Assembly (NCBI GenBank): GCA_963705885.1
Contig: OY970120.1
Span: forward strand, 2,666,001-2,730,000
Reading direction: 5' to 3'
Length of the DNA stretch: 64,000 nucleotides
Origin: MFD01275-c22 sp963705885
Lineage (GTDB): Bacteria; Actinomycetota; Actinomycetes; JACCUZ01
Part shown: positions 41,920-50,778 of the stretch, piece by piece
Position numbering within the stretch: the first letter of the stretch is position 1
Layout of the letters: each line of letters starts with the position of its first letter
Translations under genes and position numbers: made by a program
Notes under the pieces: model-generated
What the model saw: the letters and a program-made list of their open reading frames with translations, nothing else
What the model was told of the DNA's origin: nothing
The model's database searches: none

Positions 41920-42486
41920 TCAGCGGCGGTAGCCGTTGGCCCGCGGGCACACGTGCCCCTCGGCGTCCAGCGGGCCCCCGCAGAACGGGCAGGGCGGCCG
42001 CCCGGCCGAGACCACGGCCTGCGCACGGGAGACGAACGATCGCGCGACCGGGCCGGGGATACGCACGCGCAGCAGCGGCGGCCCCTCGTCGTCATCGCCG
42101 GTGATGAGCGGGGTCTCGTCGTCCTCGTCGTCCTCGGTCAGCGCCTGCGCCTCGATCACGAGAACCTCGTCGGACTCGTCCCAGGCCAGAGCCATCGTGC
42201 CGACGCGGAACTCCTCCTCGATCGGGCTCGCCAGGGGCGCCGAGTCCTCGACGTCCGTCGGCGTGATGGCGGGCACGGGCGCCTCCCCGGACGAGAGCCG
42301 CACGACCTCGTCGAGCAGTGCCTCCACCCGCTCGGCGAGCACCGACACCTGCTGCTTCTCCAGCGCCACGCTGGTCGTGCGCCCACCGCCGGAGGCCTGC
42401 AGGAAGAAGGTGCGCTGTCCGGGCTCGCCGACGGTGCCCGCCACGAAACGGTCGGGCGGGTCGTACTCGAACACGATCCGGGCCAT
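41920..42486 (-). CDS. DUF3090 family protein with C-terminal zinc ribbon
   Basis: 188 residues. The conserved start is ARIVFEYDPPDRFVAGTVG; the middle is acidic (EDDEDDETPLITGDDDEG); the end carries CPFCGGPLDAEGHVCPRANG, three cysteines and a histidine suited to metal binding. The family has no assigned function. It lies between the histidine phosphatase and the SCO1664-like gene. TAGGGT six bases before the ATG suggests a leaderless start of its own, in addition to read-through. Confidence 0.87.
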   Translation of the reverse strand: MARIVFEYDPPDRFVAGTVGEPGQRTFFLQASGGGRTTSVALEKQQVSVLAERVEALLDEVVRLSSGEAPVPAITPTDVEDSAPLASPIEEEFRVGTMALAWDESDEVLVIEAQALTEDDEDDETPLITGDDDEGPPLLRVRIPGPVARSFVSRAQAVVSAGRPPCPFCGGPLDAEGHVCPRANGYRR

Positions 42487-42492
42487 GCGCCG

Positions 42493-42498
42493 ACCCTA
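42493..42498 (-). promoter_or_regulatory. -10 element of the DUF3090 gene, leaderless layout
   Basis: TAGGGT on minus, six bases before the ATG at 42486, inside the short gap after the phosphatase. Confidence 0.5.
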
Positions 42499-42503
42499 TG
42501 CGC

Positions 42504-43214
42504 TCAGCCCCGGCCACCGGCGCCCGCGCCGCCCCCCACCGGGGCGTCGGACGACGGCGCCTTCCGCCGTCGGGTGCGCCGCCGCGGAGGAGCCAGGAAG
42601 CCCAGGTCGCCCCCGGTGTCGTTGGAGCGGACGACGAACGGGCGCAACGGGGTGTAGGTCACGACGCTCACCGACGCCGGGTCCACCAGGATCCGCTGGA
42701 ACTGGTCGAGGTGCATCCCCAGCGCGTCGGCGAGGACCGCCTTGATGACGTCGCCGTGCGAGACGACCGCGTAGACCGCGTCGTCGCCCAGCCGCGCGTT
42801 CCAGTCGCGCACGGCCTGCACCGCCCGCGACTGCATGTCACGCATGGCCTCGCCTCCGTCGCCGGGGAAGGTCATCGCGGACGGGTGGGACTGCACGACC
42901 TTCCACAGCGGGTCCTTGGCGAGCCGCTTGAGCTCCTGGCCCGACCAGTCGCCGTAGCGCACCTCCCCGACCCGGTCGTCCGCGTGGCGCTCGACGCCCT
43001 CGCGGCCGGCGAGCAGCAGGTCGGTCGTCTCCTGGCAGCGCTGCAGCGGGCTGCTGACCACGCACGCCAGCGGCACGGGCGTCAGCCGCGCGGCGAGCGC
43101 GCCGACCTGGTCGCGGCCGGTGTCGTCGAGGGCGACACCCTCGGTCCAGCCGGCGAGGACCCCCGCGCCGTTCGCCGCGGTGCGGCCGTGGCGGACGAGC
43201 AGGACGGTGGTCAC
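42504..43214 (-). CDS. Histidine phosphatase family protein (MSMEG_4193 type)
   Basis: 236 residues from the GTG at 43214. The RHG motif is LLVRHGRTAAN with the phospho-acceptor His; VSSPLQRCQET, GDWSGQEL and the second His in VYAVVSHGDVIKAVLAD complete the site. It hydrolyses or transfers phosphate on a small molecule. The C-terminal tail is basic and Gly-rich. Two codons upstream is an alternative start. TACTGT ends eight bases before the GTG. It is divergent from corA. Confidence 0.9.
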   Translation of the reverse strand: MTTVLLVRHGRTAANGAGVLAGWTEGVALDDTGRDQVGALAARLTPVPLACVVSSPLQRCQETTDLLLAGREGVERHADDRVGEVRYGDWSGQELKRLAKDPLWKVVQSHPSAMTFPGDGGEAMRDMQSRAVQAVRDWNARLGDDAVYAVVSHGDVIKAVLADALGMHLDQFQRILVDPASVSVVTYTPLRPFVVRSNDTGGDLGFLAPPRRRTRRRKAPSSDAPVGGGAGAGGRG

Positions 43215-43222
43215 GAGGAGCA

Positions 43223-43228
43223 ACAGTA
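43223..43228 (-). promoter_or_regulatory. -10 element of the histidine phosphatase
   Basis: TACTGT on minus, eight bases before the GTG at 43214; no binding site seen. Confidence 0.45.
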
Positions 43229-43254
43229 CGAGACCCCGCGGCCCCTCCGTCGGT

Positions 43255-43260
43255 CACAAT
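43255..43260 (+). promoter_or_regulatory. -10 element of corA, leaderless layout
   Basis: CACAAT, six bases before the GTG at 43267. It decides the start, because the frame is open 49 codons further upstream. Confidence 0.5.
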
Positions 43261-43266
43261 GGGCGC

Positions 43267-44241
43267 GTGATCGTCGACTGCGCGCTCTACCACCACGGGG
43301 TGCGCGAGCTCGTCGACGAGGACCTGGGCGAGGCACTCCGCGCCGCCCGGGCGCGCGGCGGCAGCTTCATCTGGATCGGCCTGCACGACCCGACGCACGA
43401 CGAGCTGGAGAAGGTGGCGGCCGAGTTCGCGCTGCACCCGCTCGCGGTCGAGGACGCGGTCAAGGCACACCAGCGGCCCAAGATCGAGGAGTTCGAGGAC
43501 TCGCTGTTCGTGGTGCTCAAGACGGTCCGCTACGACGAGGCGACCCAGCAGGTCGAGCTCGGGGACGTGATGCTCTTCCTCGGCGACTCGTTCGTCGTCT
43601 CGGTGCGCCACGGCCAGGCGCGCGCGCTCACGGGCATCCGCCGTCGCCTCGAGGCGGAGGGGCACCTGCTCGACTGCGGCCCGTCGGCGGTGCTCTACGC
43701 GATCTGCGACGCCGTCGTCGACGACTACAGCGCCATCGCCCTCGCCGTCGAGGAGGACATCGAGGAGGTCGAGGAGCGGGTCTTCTCCCCGGACCGCAGC
43801 AACGACGCCGAGCGCATCTACAACCTCAAGCGCGAGGTGATCGAGTTCCGGCGAGCCGTCCGTCCCCTGGTCGACCCGATGAGCCGGCTGGCGGCGGGCA
43901 TCGTCCCGCGGGTGCACGAGACCCTGCACCCGTTCTTCCGCGACGTCGCGGACCACGCCGTCCGCGTGGCCGACCAGGCCGACGGCTTCGACGACCTGCT
44001 GTCGTCGGTGCTCAGCGCGAACCTCGCCCAGGTCGGCGTGCAGCAGAACGCCGACATGCGCCGCATCTCGGCCTGGGTGGCGATCGCCGCCGTCCCGACC
44101 GCCATCGCCGGCATCGAGGGCATGAACTTCACGAACATGCCCGAGCTGACGTGGCGCTACGGCTACCCGATGGTCCTCGTCCTCATGGTTGTCGCCTGCA
44201 CGGCGCTCTACAGAGCGTTCAAACGGAGTGGCTGGCTGTGA
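43267..44241 (+). CDS. corA: CorA-family magnesium/cobalt transport protein
   Basis: 324 residues. A large cytoplasmic N-terminal domain (WIGLHDPTHDELEKV, HPLAVEDAVKAHQRPKIEEF) is followed by the long stalk helix and two C-terminal membrane helices. The pore signature GMN is in IEGMNFTNMPE between them. It forms a pentameric Mg2+ channel. The GTG at 43267 is chosen from the -10 six bases upstream; the earlier frame is the phosphatase shadow. A large hairpin begins two bases after the stop codon. Confidence 0.93.
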   Translation: MIVDCALYHHGVRELVDEDLGEALRAARARGGSFIWIGLHDPTHDELEKVAAEFALHPLAVEDAVKAHQRPKIEEFEDSLFVVLKTVRYDEATQQVELGDVMLFLGDSFVVSVRHGQARALTGIRRRLEAEGHLLDCGPSAVLYAICDAVVDDYSAIALAVEEDIEEVEERVFSPDRSNDAERIYNLKREVIEFRRAVRPLVDPMSRLAAGIVPRVHETLHPFFRDVADHAVRVADQADGFDDLLSSVLSANLAQVGVQQNADMRRISAWVAIAAVPTAIAGIEGMNFTNMPELTWRYGYPMVLVLMVVACTALYRAFKRSGWL

Positions 44242-44243
44242 AG

Positions 44244-44299
44244 GACTCGGCGGCCGGAGGAAAAATAGTCCTCCGGCCAGCAGGTATTTCTGCCGAGTC
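44244..44299. terminator. Nested double hairpin after corA
   Basis: An outer 8-bp stem (GACTCGGC 44244-44251 with GCCGAGTC 44292-44299) encloses a perfect 10-bp inner stem (GGCCGGAGGA 44252-44261 with TCCTCCGGCC 44269-44278) and a 13-base right-hand bulge. It lies just past the corA stop and 109 bases before the first M23 gene. Termination is the simplest role. The bulge and AT-rich loop could also serve a regulatory RNA; there is no U tract. Confidence 0.6.
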
Positions 44300-44407
44300 A
44301 TAGCCAGGGACCGCCGTGGCCAGCCACGATGGCCCTGACGTGCGCCGGGGGGCCGGAGGGCACGGGCAGGACAGACCGGTAGGAACCGACGGCGACTGGG
44401 GGTGGGC

Positions 44408-45865
44408 ATGCGTTCCACGGTGCGCCCCCGCGCAGGCTGGGCCGCCGGCCTGGTGGCCGCCCTGGTCGTCACCGTCGTCGGGACGAGCGCTCCGGCGAGC
44501 GCCACCGACCCCACCGCCACCCCGACCGCCAGCGCCACCGCCACCGCGGACGGCGACGGCCTGACCAGGGCCGAGCGCCGGGCCAAGCGCGCCGAGGCCC
44601 GGAAGGCCAGGGCCGAGCGCGCCGAGGCCAGAGCGGCAGAGGCCGCCGAGGCGAAGGCCCGGGCGGAGGCCAAGTCAGAGGCCGAGGCGAAGGCCGCCGA
44701 GGCCGCCGCGCTGGCCGAGGAGGCGGCGCACGACGCCGCCGCGCTGGTCGAGGCGTCGAAGGAGCTGGCGAAGGCCAAGGCCGACCTGACGCTCGCGCAG
44801 GTGGCGCTCACGACGGCCCGCGAGGACCTCGAGACGGCGCGGGCCCTCGACGCCCAGGCGCAGACCGACCTCGACGCCGCGGTGCTGGCCGAGGAGCGTG
44901 CGGCCCGCGAGCTGGCCGACGTCGAGGCCCGCATCCTCATGCGACAGGGAGACCTCGGCCGCCTGGCCCGCACCGCGTACCAGTCCAACGGCTCGATGGG
45001 CGAGTGGGCGATCGTGCTGTCGTCCGCCAGCCCCAACCAGCTCGCCGAGCGCCTCGCCTTCCTGCAGAGCGTCGGCGCCGCGGGCAACGCCGTCCTCGCC
45101 GACCTGGCCGCCGACAGGGCCGAGCTGCTCAACGCGCAGGCCCGGCTCTCGGCCGCCCGCGCGGAGGAGGAGGTCCAGCGCGCCGCCGCCGCGACGGCAC
45201 TCGCCACCGTGCGCGCCAAGGAGATGCTCGCGGAGGCGGCGGAGAAGCAGGTCGACGCCGTCGTCGCGGCCCGCAAGGCGGCCTTCGACGCCGCCCGCGA
45301 GGCCGCGGTCGAGGACAAGCGGCGCTACCAGGTGCTGGTGGTGCAGTCCGGAGCGCTCGGCGCGCGCATCAACGAGCTGCACGCGGAGCTGGCCGGGTCC
45401 GGCAAGGTCCCGAAGGGCACCGGTGAGTTCGTGCTGCCGGGCACCGGCGACGTGACCTCGCCGTTCGGGCCGCGCCTGCACCCGATCCTGAAGTACGTGA
45501 AGGTGCACACCGGGACCGACTTCGGCGCCGGTGACGGCATCGTCTACGCCGCCGACGCCGGGGTCGTGCTGCTCACCGAGTACAACGTGGCGTACGGGAA
45601 CATGACCGTCGTCGACCACGGCCGCATCGGCGGGCTGCGCGTCACCACGCTGTACGCGCACCAGTCGGCCGTCGGGGTCGAGCCGGGCGACAAGGTCGTG
45701 CGCGGCCAGGCGATCGGCGTCATCGGGTCGACCGGCTACTCGACGGGTCCGCACCTGCACTTCGAGGTCAGGGTCGACGGCGAGCCGTTCGACCCCGCGC
45801 CCTTCCTCAAGGGCGCGGTGCTGCCGACCAGGCTGGGACAGGACGTGGGCCGCGCACGCCAGTGA
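44408..45865 (+). CDS. Secreted M23 peptidase with N-terminal coiled coil (first of tandem pair)
   Basis: 485 residues. A signal peptide (AAGLVAALVVTVVGTSAPASA) is followed by a Thr/Ala linker and a long Ala/Glu/Lys-rich coiled coil (about residues 55-330), like EnvC/NlpD-type and RipA-like proteins. The LytM domain has H367 and D371 in HTGTDFG and the HLH at 449-451 (GPHLHFEVR), the full zinc set. It should cut peptidoglycan cross-bridges or activate another hydrolase. ATG at 44408 is preferred to a GTG two codons earlier; the binding site is a weak GGGTGGG. Confidence 0.9.
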   Translation: MRSTVRPRAGWAAGLVAALVVTVVGTSAPASATDPTATPTASATATADGDGLTRAERRAKRAEARKARAERAEARAAEAAEAKARAEAKSEAEAKAAEAAALAEEAAHDAAALVEASKELAKAKADLTLAQVALTTAREDLETARALDAQAQTDLDAAVLAEERAARELADVEARILMRQGDLGRLARTAYQSNGSMGEWAIVLSSASPNQLAERLAFLQSVGAAGNAVLADLAADRAELLNAQARLSAARAEEEVQRAAAATALATVRAKEMLAEAAEKQVDAVVAARKAAFDAAREAAVEDKRRYQVLVVQSGALGARINELHAELAGSGKVPKGTGEFVLPGTGDVTSPFGPRLHPILKYVKVHTGTDFGAGDGIVYAADAGVVLLTEYNVAYGNMTVVDHGRIGGLRVTTLYAHQSAVGVEPGDKVVRGQAIGVIGSTGYSTGPHLHFEVRVDGEPFDPAPFLKGAVLPTRLGQDVGRARQ

Positions 45866-45925
45866 GCGTGACCCGGAGCCTGCTCGCTCGTTTGTCACGG
45901 TGGTCCCGTGGCAAAGGAGTAGGTC

Positions 45926-47344
45926 ATGCGCACACGCCTGGCAGCGGTCGCTGCCGCCTCGACGGCGGCTGCCGTCCTGGTGGGTGGGTCGCCGGCCGGT
46001 GCGACGAGCGGCCTGACCGTCCCCACCCCTGCCGTCACCCCGCTGCCGACGGTGTCGGTGCCGGTCCCCCTGCCGACCAAACCGACCGACCCCCTGCCGA
46101 GCCCGTCGCTGCCCGTGCCCGTCCCGTCGGTGCCCGGCACCGGCGGTGTCGGAGGCTCCGGCGGGTCGGGAGGCACGGGCGGCACGAACCCCGCGCCTGG
46201 CGGCCCCTCCGCCGGGACGGACGGGTCCGGCAAGGCGTCCGCGACGTCCGCGCGGGCCGAGCGGGCTCGGGACCGCCGGGCGCGCGACGCGACGCCGATG
46301 CTCGCGGGCACGCCGCAGGCCAGGGACCTCATCGACGACGAGAGCAGCCCGGCCCTGCTCAGGGCGAGCCGCGACTTCCTGGCCGCCGACCAGGGCATCG
46401 CCGAGATCGCCCGGCAGAAGCGGATCATGGCCCAGCTCGAGCAGGCGGCGGCCGAGAAGGCCGCCACCTACCGGGCGATGGACCTCGACGTCCTCACGGC
46501 GACGAGCGCTGCCCAGCAGATGCACGAGCGCTACGACTCGGTGCGCGGCCAGCTGGCGGCCGACGCCCGCACGGCGTACGTCACCGGACGGCCGACCACC
46601 GACGACGGCGCCGTCACGGGCATGGCGATGGCGCTCGAGCGGCTCGTCGACGGCAGCACGCGGGCGGACCTGCGCGTCGGCGACCTCACCGTCCGCCGGG
46701 ACACGGTGCGCGCCGAGTTCGAGGCGCTCTCGACCCGCTACGGCCAGGCGAAGAAGGCGCTCGACGACGCCAGCCGCCGCCTGACGAGGCTGGCCGCGCA
46801 GCGATCGGCCGCGCTGCAGGCGGTGCAGGCCGCCGGCGCCGGCGACCGGGCGCTGCACCAGGCGCGCATCGTCGAGTCCGGGCAGCTCGGCGCGCAGATC
46901 CGCGCGGCGTCGACAGGTCTCGAGCGGGCCGGGACGACCGTGCAGGGCAGCGGGGAGCTCGCCCGGCCGGTCGCCGGTCAGGTCACCTCGCCCTTCGGCA
47001 TGCGCCTGCACCCGATCCTGCGCTACACCAAGCTGCACACCGGCACCGACTTCGCGGGCGGTGACCCGACCGTGCGCGCCGCCGACGACGGCCGCGTCGT
47101 CATGACGGTCGTGAGCACTGCCTACGGCAACTTCACCGTCGTGGACCACGGCGTCGTGGACGGCAAGCGCGTCACCACGGCGTACGCGCACCAGGCGCGG
47201 TTCCTCGTCGCCGAGGGCGACGCCGTCCGCAAGGGCCAGCCGATCGGCATCGTCGGGTCCACCGGCTACTCGACCGGCCCGCACCTGCACTTCGAGGTCC
47301 GCGAGGACGGCACGGTCGTCGACCCCGCCCGCTACCTCGGCTGA
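45926..47344 (+). CDS. Secreted M23 peptidase with N-terminal coiled coil (second of tandem pair)
   Basis: 472 residues. The ATG follows an AAAGGAG binding site. After a signal peptide (AAVAAASTAAAVLVGGSPAGA) comes a Pro/Thr/Val-rich then Gly/Ser-rich linker, a helical region (about 110-330), and a LytM domain with H371, D375 and HLH at 453-455. The catalytic domain is clearly a sister of the first gene (TSPFGxRLHPIL, IVGSTGYSTGPHLHFEVR), while the N-terminal linkers differ, so the pair arose by duplication then split in localisation or activation. Spacing is 60 bases. Confidence 0.9.
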   Translation: MRTRLAAVAAASTAAAVLVGGSPAGATSGLTVPTPAVTPLPTVSVPVPLPTKPTDPLPSPSLPVPVPSVPGTGGVGGSGGSGGTGGTNPAPGGPSAGTDGSGKASATSARAERARDRRARDATPMLAGTPQARDLIDDESSPALLRASRDFLAADQGIAEIARQKRIMAQLEQAAAEKAATYRAMDLDVLTATSAAQQMHERYDSVRGQLAADARTAYVTGRPTTDDGAVTGMAMALERLVDGSTRADLRVGDLTVRRDTVRAEFEALSTRYGQAKKALDDASRRLTRLAAQRSAALQAVQAAGAGDRALHQARIVESGQLGAQIRAASTGLERAGTTVQGSGELARPVAGQVTSPFGMRLHPILRYTKLHTGTDFAGGDPTVRAADDGRVVMTVVSTAYGNFTVVDHGVVDGKRVTTAYAHQARFLVAEGDAVRKGQPIGIVGSTGYSTGPHLHFEVREDGTVVDPARYLG

Positions 47345-47351
47345 GAGCGCC

Positions 47352-47792
47352 CTACTGCTCCAGTGCGCCCGTCGACTGGCCGACCTCGATGAGGTGCCCG
47401 TCAGGGTCCCGGACGTAGCAGCGGATCTCGGCGCCGCGGTCCTGCGGTGGGGTGAGGAACTGCGCTCCCTTGCTGCTCCAGTCCGCGAACACGGCCTGGA
47501 TGTCGGCGACGCGGATGTTGAGGAACGCGCTGGTCAGGTGCGGGTCGGCGGGCACGTCCAGCGTCACCTCCGGCTTGTCCTCGGTCGGGCCGCCGCCGAT
47601 GTTGATGATGACCCAGCCGTTGGCCAGCTTCACCATCGCCGGGATGCCCTGCTCCTGGTCGCCGGGCCACACCACCTCACCGCCGAGCACGGAGGCGTAG
47701 AAGTCGCGGGATCGGGCGATGTCGGAGACCACGATGAAGTGGGTCAGCAGGATCCCCTCGCGCGGGGCGGGGAAGTCGTCGGCGATGCTCAT
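47352..47792 (-). CDS. VOC-family (glyoxalase/dioxygenase-like) protein
   Basis: 146 residues with the two-module VOC fold: THFIVVSDIARSRDFYASVLGGEVVW in the first half and FLNIRVADIQAVFADW, GAEIRCYVRDPDGHLIEVGQS in the second. Metal ligands would be His18 in the first module and the Glu of LIEVG. Reactions range from glyoxalase to antibiotic binding, so the function is open. It is convergent with the second M23 gene, eight bases away. Confidence 0.85.
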   Translation of the reverse strand: MSIADDFPAPREGILLTHFIVVSDIARSRDFYASVLGGEVVWPGDQEQGIPAMVKLANGWVIINIGGGPTEDKPEVTLDVPADPHLTSAFLNIRVADIQAVFADWSSKGAQFLTPPQDRGAEIRCYVRDPDGHLIEVGQSTGALEQ

Positions 47793-47848
47793 GCGTCCTC
47801 CTCGAGGTCGGTCGGACCCCCCGAGCCTGGCACGGATCGCCGTGACCG

Positions 47849-48673
47849 TCAGGCGTCGATGACGCCGCCGGCCAGCAGCGCCATGACCACGAGCCCGAGC
47901 AGGATGCGGTAGGCGACGAACGGCCGGAAGGTGTGCGTGGCGATGTAGCGCAGGAAGAAGGCGATGACGCCGAGCGCCACGAAGAACGCGATGACGGTGG
48001 CCACCAGCGTCGGCCCCCAGGTGACCGGGGCCTCGCCGGACACGACGTCCTTGAGCTCGAACAGGCCCGACAGGACGACGGCCGGGATCGCGAGGAGGAA
48101 CGAGTAGCGCGCGGCTGCCTCGCGCCGGTAGCCCATGAGCAACCCGGCCGTGATGGTGCCGCCGGACCGCGAGACGCCGGGGATCAGGGCCAGTGCCTGC
48201 GCGCCGCCGTAGGCCAGCGCGTTCTGGAAGGTGAGCCGGTCGAGCGGCTTGGAGTTGCGCGCCACGTGGTCAGCCACGCCGAGGACCACGCCGAACACGA
48301 CGAGGGTGCTGGCGATGAGCCACAGGTTGCGGAACGTGTCCTCGATCGTGTTCTGGAACAGCAGACCGAGCACGCCGATGGGCAGCGTGCCGACGATGAC
48401 GTACCAGCCCATGCGCGCGTCGAGCTCGCCGCGCAGCTCGGGCCGGAACAGCGAGAGGCTCCACGTCCGCAGGATGTTCGCGATGTCGCGGCGGAAGTAG
48501 AGCAGGACGGCGGCCTCGGTGCCGAGCTGGGTCACGGCCGTGAACGCGGCGCCCGGGTCCTCCCAGCCGGCGAGCTCGGCGACGATGCGCAGGTGCGCGC
48601 TGCTGCTGATCGGCAGGAACTCGGTCAGCCCCTGCACGAGGCCGAGCACGACGGCCTCGAACCACGAGAACAC
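47849..48673 (-). CDS. uppP: Undecaprenyl-diphosphate phosphatase
   Basis: 274 residues with about eight membrane helices. The catalytic motifs are [17 protein letters not shown] (near 11-27) and [17 protein letters not shown]. It recycles the lipid carrier of peptidoglycan synthesis and can give bacitracin resistance. The GTG start is taken at 48673, six bases after the LLM gene stop. The position beside two cell-wall peptidases and the mshC cluster matches the order at Rv2136c as I recall it. Confidence 0.94.
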   Translation of the reverse strand: MFSWFEAVVLGLVQGLTEFLPISSSAHLRIVAELAGWEDPGAAFTAVTQLGTEAAVLLYFRRDIANILRTWSLSLFRPELRGELDARMGWYVIVGTLPIGVLGLLFQNTIEDTFRNLWLIASTLVVFGVVLGVADHVARNSKPLDRLTFQNALAYGGAQALALIPGVSRSGGTITAGLLMGYRREAAARYSFLLAIPAVVLSGLFELKDVVSGEAPVTWGPTLVATVIAFFVALGVIAFFLRYIATHTFRPFVAYRILLGLVVMALLAGGVIDA

Positions 48674-48679
48674 GGGCGG

Positions 48680-49730
48680 TCAGTCCCCCAGGCCGGACTC
48701 GTCGAGCGCCTCGGACACCGTCCGCAGCGTGGCGACCCGCTCGTCGAGGCTCCCGGCGTACGACGCGACGGCGAGGGTCGTCACCCCTGCCTCGGCGAAC
48801 GCCGCCAGCCGGTCGCGGATGCGCTCGCGCGGCCCGATGAGCGACGTGCGGTCGATGAACTCGAACGGCACGGCCTCGGCGGCGTCGCGGTGCTGGCGGG
48901 CCAGGTAGAGGTCCTGCACCGTTGCGGCGGCCTCCTCGTAGCCCATCCGCACGGCCAGGCGGTTGTAGAAGTTCTGCTCGCGGCTGCCCATGCCGCCGAC
49001 GTAGAGGGCGGCGTAGTGGCGCAGCGGGGCGGCGCAGGCCTGCAGGTCGTCGCCGACGACGACGGGCACGGTGGGCACGACGTCGAACCCGGTCATGTCC
49101 TTGCCGGCCGTCGCGCGCCCGGCCCGGATGTGGTCGGTCGACTCCTTCGCGTGCTCGGGGGCGAAGAAGATCGCGAGCCACCCGTCGGCGATCTCGCCGG
49201 TCAGCTCGAGGTTCCTGGGCCCGACGGCCGCGAGGTAGAGCGGGATGTGCTCGCGGACCGGGTGCACGGTGAGCCGCAGCGCCTTGCCGGGACCGTCGGG
49301 CAGCGGCAGCGTCCAGTGCGTGCCCTCGTGCACGACCTTCTCACGGGCGAGCGCCATGCGGACGATCTCGACGTACTCGCGGGTGCGGGCCAGCGGCTTG
49401 TCGAAGCGCACGCCGTGCCAGCCCTCGGACACCTGCGGCCCCGACACGCCGAGGCCGAGCCGGAACCGGCCGCCCGACAGCGAGTCGAGCGTCGCAGCGG
49501 TCATGGCCGTCATCGCGGGCGTCCGGGCGGGGATCTGGAAGATCGCCGACCCGACGTCGATGCGCTCGGTCTGCGCCGCCACCCACGCAAGCACCGTCGC
49601 GGCGTCGGAGCCGTAGGCCTCGGCGGCCCACGCACGAGTCGTAGCCCAGCCGGTCGGCCTCCTGGGCCAGGGCGAGGTTGTCCCGGTCGTTCCCGGCACC
49701 CCAGTAGCCGAGGTTCACAGCGAGTCGCAT
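48680..49730 (-). pseudogene. F420-type LLM-class oxidoreductase with a frameshift near its N-terminus
   Basis: The start is the ATG at 49730 (RLAVNLGYWGAGNDRDNLAL, then EADRLGYDSC). At about 49628-49637 the frame shifts and continues as WAAEAYGSDAATVLAW to the stop at 48680. The total length is 3n+1, so one extra base separates two otherwise good halves. LLM features include SIFQIPARTPAMTAM-type and LSGGRFRLGLGVSGPQV motifs; the family uses coenzyme F420. Without the shift the protein would be about 349 residues. It may be a real disruption or a sequencing error. The gene precedes uppP. Confidence 0.8.
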
Positions 49731-49738
49731 GGAGGTCG

Positions 49739-49750
49739 ACCCTATAGATT
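49739..49750. promoter_or_regulatory. Overlapping divergent -10 elements for LLM and aldo/keto reductase genes
   Basis: TAGGGT on minus (49739-49744) is eight bases before the LLM ATG; TAGATT on plus (49745-49750) is eight bases before the reductase ATG. The two abut in a 28-base intergenic gap, so RNA polymerase can occupy only one at a time. Confidence 0.55.
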
Positions 49751-49758
49751 CGCCGGTC

Positions 49759-50726
49759 ATGGAGCAGCGCAGCCTCGGCCGGTCGGGCCTGACCGTGAGC
49801 CGGCTCGGCCTCGGGACCATGACCTGGGGCCGCGACACCGACGAGCACGAGGCCGCCGACCAGCTCTCGATGTTCCTCGAGGCGGGCGGGACGCTGCTGG
49901 ACACGGCAGCCGGCTACGGCGACGGCGAGTCGGAGCGGGTGATCGGCGGGCTGCTCGCCTCCAAGGTCGACCGGGAGGAGGTCGTGCTCGCGACCAAGGC
50001 CGGCGTCTCCCGTCGTACCGGCGAGCGGGTCGTCGACACCTCGCGGCGCGCGCTCCTGGACGCGCTCGACGGCTCGCTGCTGCGGCTCGGCACCGACCAC
50101 GTCGACCTGTGGCAGGTGCACGCGTGGAGCGACCGCGCGCCGCTGGAGGAGACGCTGTCGGCGGTCGACGCGGCCGTCACGTCGGGGCGCGCGCGCTACG
50201 CCGGCGTCTCGAACTACTCGGGCTGGCAGACGGGGCAGGCGGTGACCTGGCAGGAGGCCTGGCCGGGCCGCGCGCGGATCGTCTCGACGCAGATGGAGTA
50301 CTCCCTGCTCCAGCGCGGCATCGAGCGGGAGGTGCTGCCCGCGGCCGCGGCGCTCGGGCTCGGCGTCCTGCCGTGGTCGCCGCTGGGTGCGGGGTGCTGA
50401 CCGGGAAGTACCGCGGCGGCACCCCGGCCGACTCGCGCGCCGCCTCGCCGCACTTCGCGCGGTTCATCGAGCGCTTCCTCGACGACCGCTGCCGCCGCAT
50501 CGTCGACGCGGTGGCGACGGCCGCCGACGGGCTCGACGTGGCGCCGCTGGAGGTGGCGCTGGTGTGGGTGCGGGACGCGGCCGGTGTCACCGCGCCGATC
50601 GTCGGGGCGCGCACGGCAGCCCAGCTGCGGGCGTCGCTGGACGCCGAGGGCCTGACCCTGCCGGCCGAGATCCGCTCCGCGCTCGACGAGGTCTCCGCTC
50701 CCCCGACGGGCTACCCGGACGGGTGA
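49759..50726 (+). pseudogene. Aldo/keto reductase with a frameshift in a G run
   Basis: The ATG at 49759 begins EQRSLGRSGLTVSRLGLGTM. Active-site motifs DTAAGYGDGESE, ATKAGV and HVDLWQVHAWSD are present. At 50391-50394 a run of four G reads into TGC-TGA; one more G would continue as GVLTGKYRGGTPADSRA to the stop at 50726. The length is 3n+2, which fits one missing base. As it stands the product ends at 213 residues without the C-terminal part of the barrel. Loss in a homopolymer suggests sequencing error, but a phase-variable tract cannot be excluded. Confidence 0.82.
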
Positions 50727-50765
50727 GTTCGCCGGGTCCTGCCGCGTCGGCGGGGCGGACTGGGC

Positions 50766-50771
50766 CACACT
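50766..50771 (+). promoter_or_regulatory. -10-like element of the DUF5703 gene
   Basis: CACACT, seven bases before the ATG at 50779; no binding site. Confidence 0.4.
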
Positions 50772-50778
50772 GGGACCG

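Noticed and set aside
44560..44760. Repetitive Ala/Glu/Lys codons as a tandem repeat array
   Set aside because: Unit length and sequence vary; it is explained by the coiled coil of the M23 protein.
50388..50400. Cys-TGA in the aldo/keto reductase as selenocysteine
   Set aside because: Reading through gives a Ser/Arg-rich shadow with no reductase similarity, whereas a one-base shift restores the family sequence.
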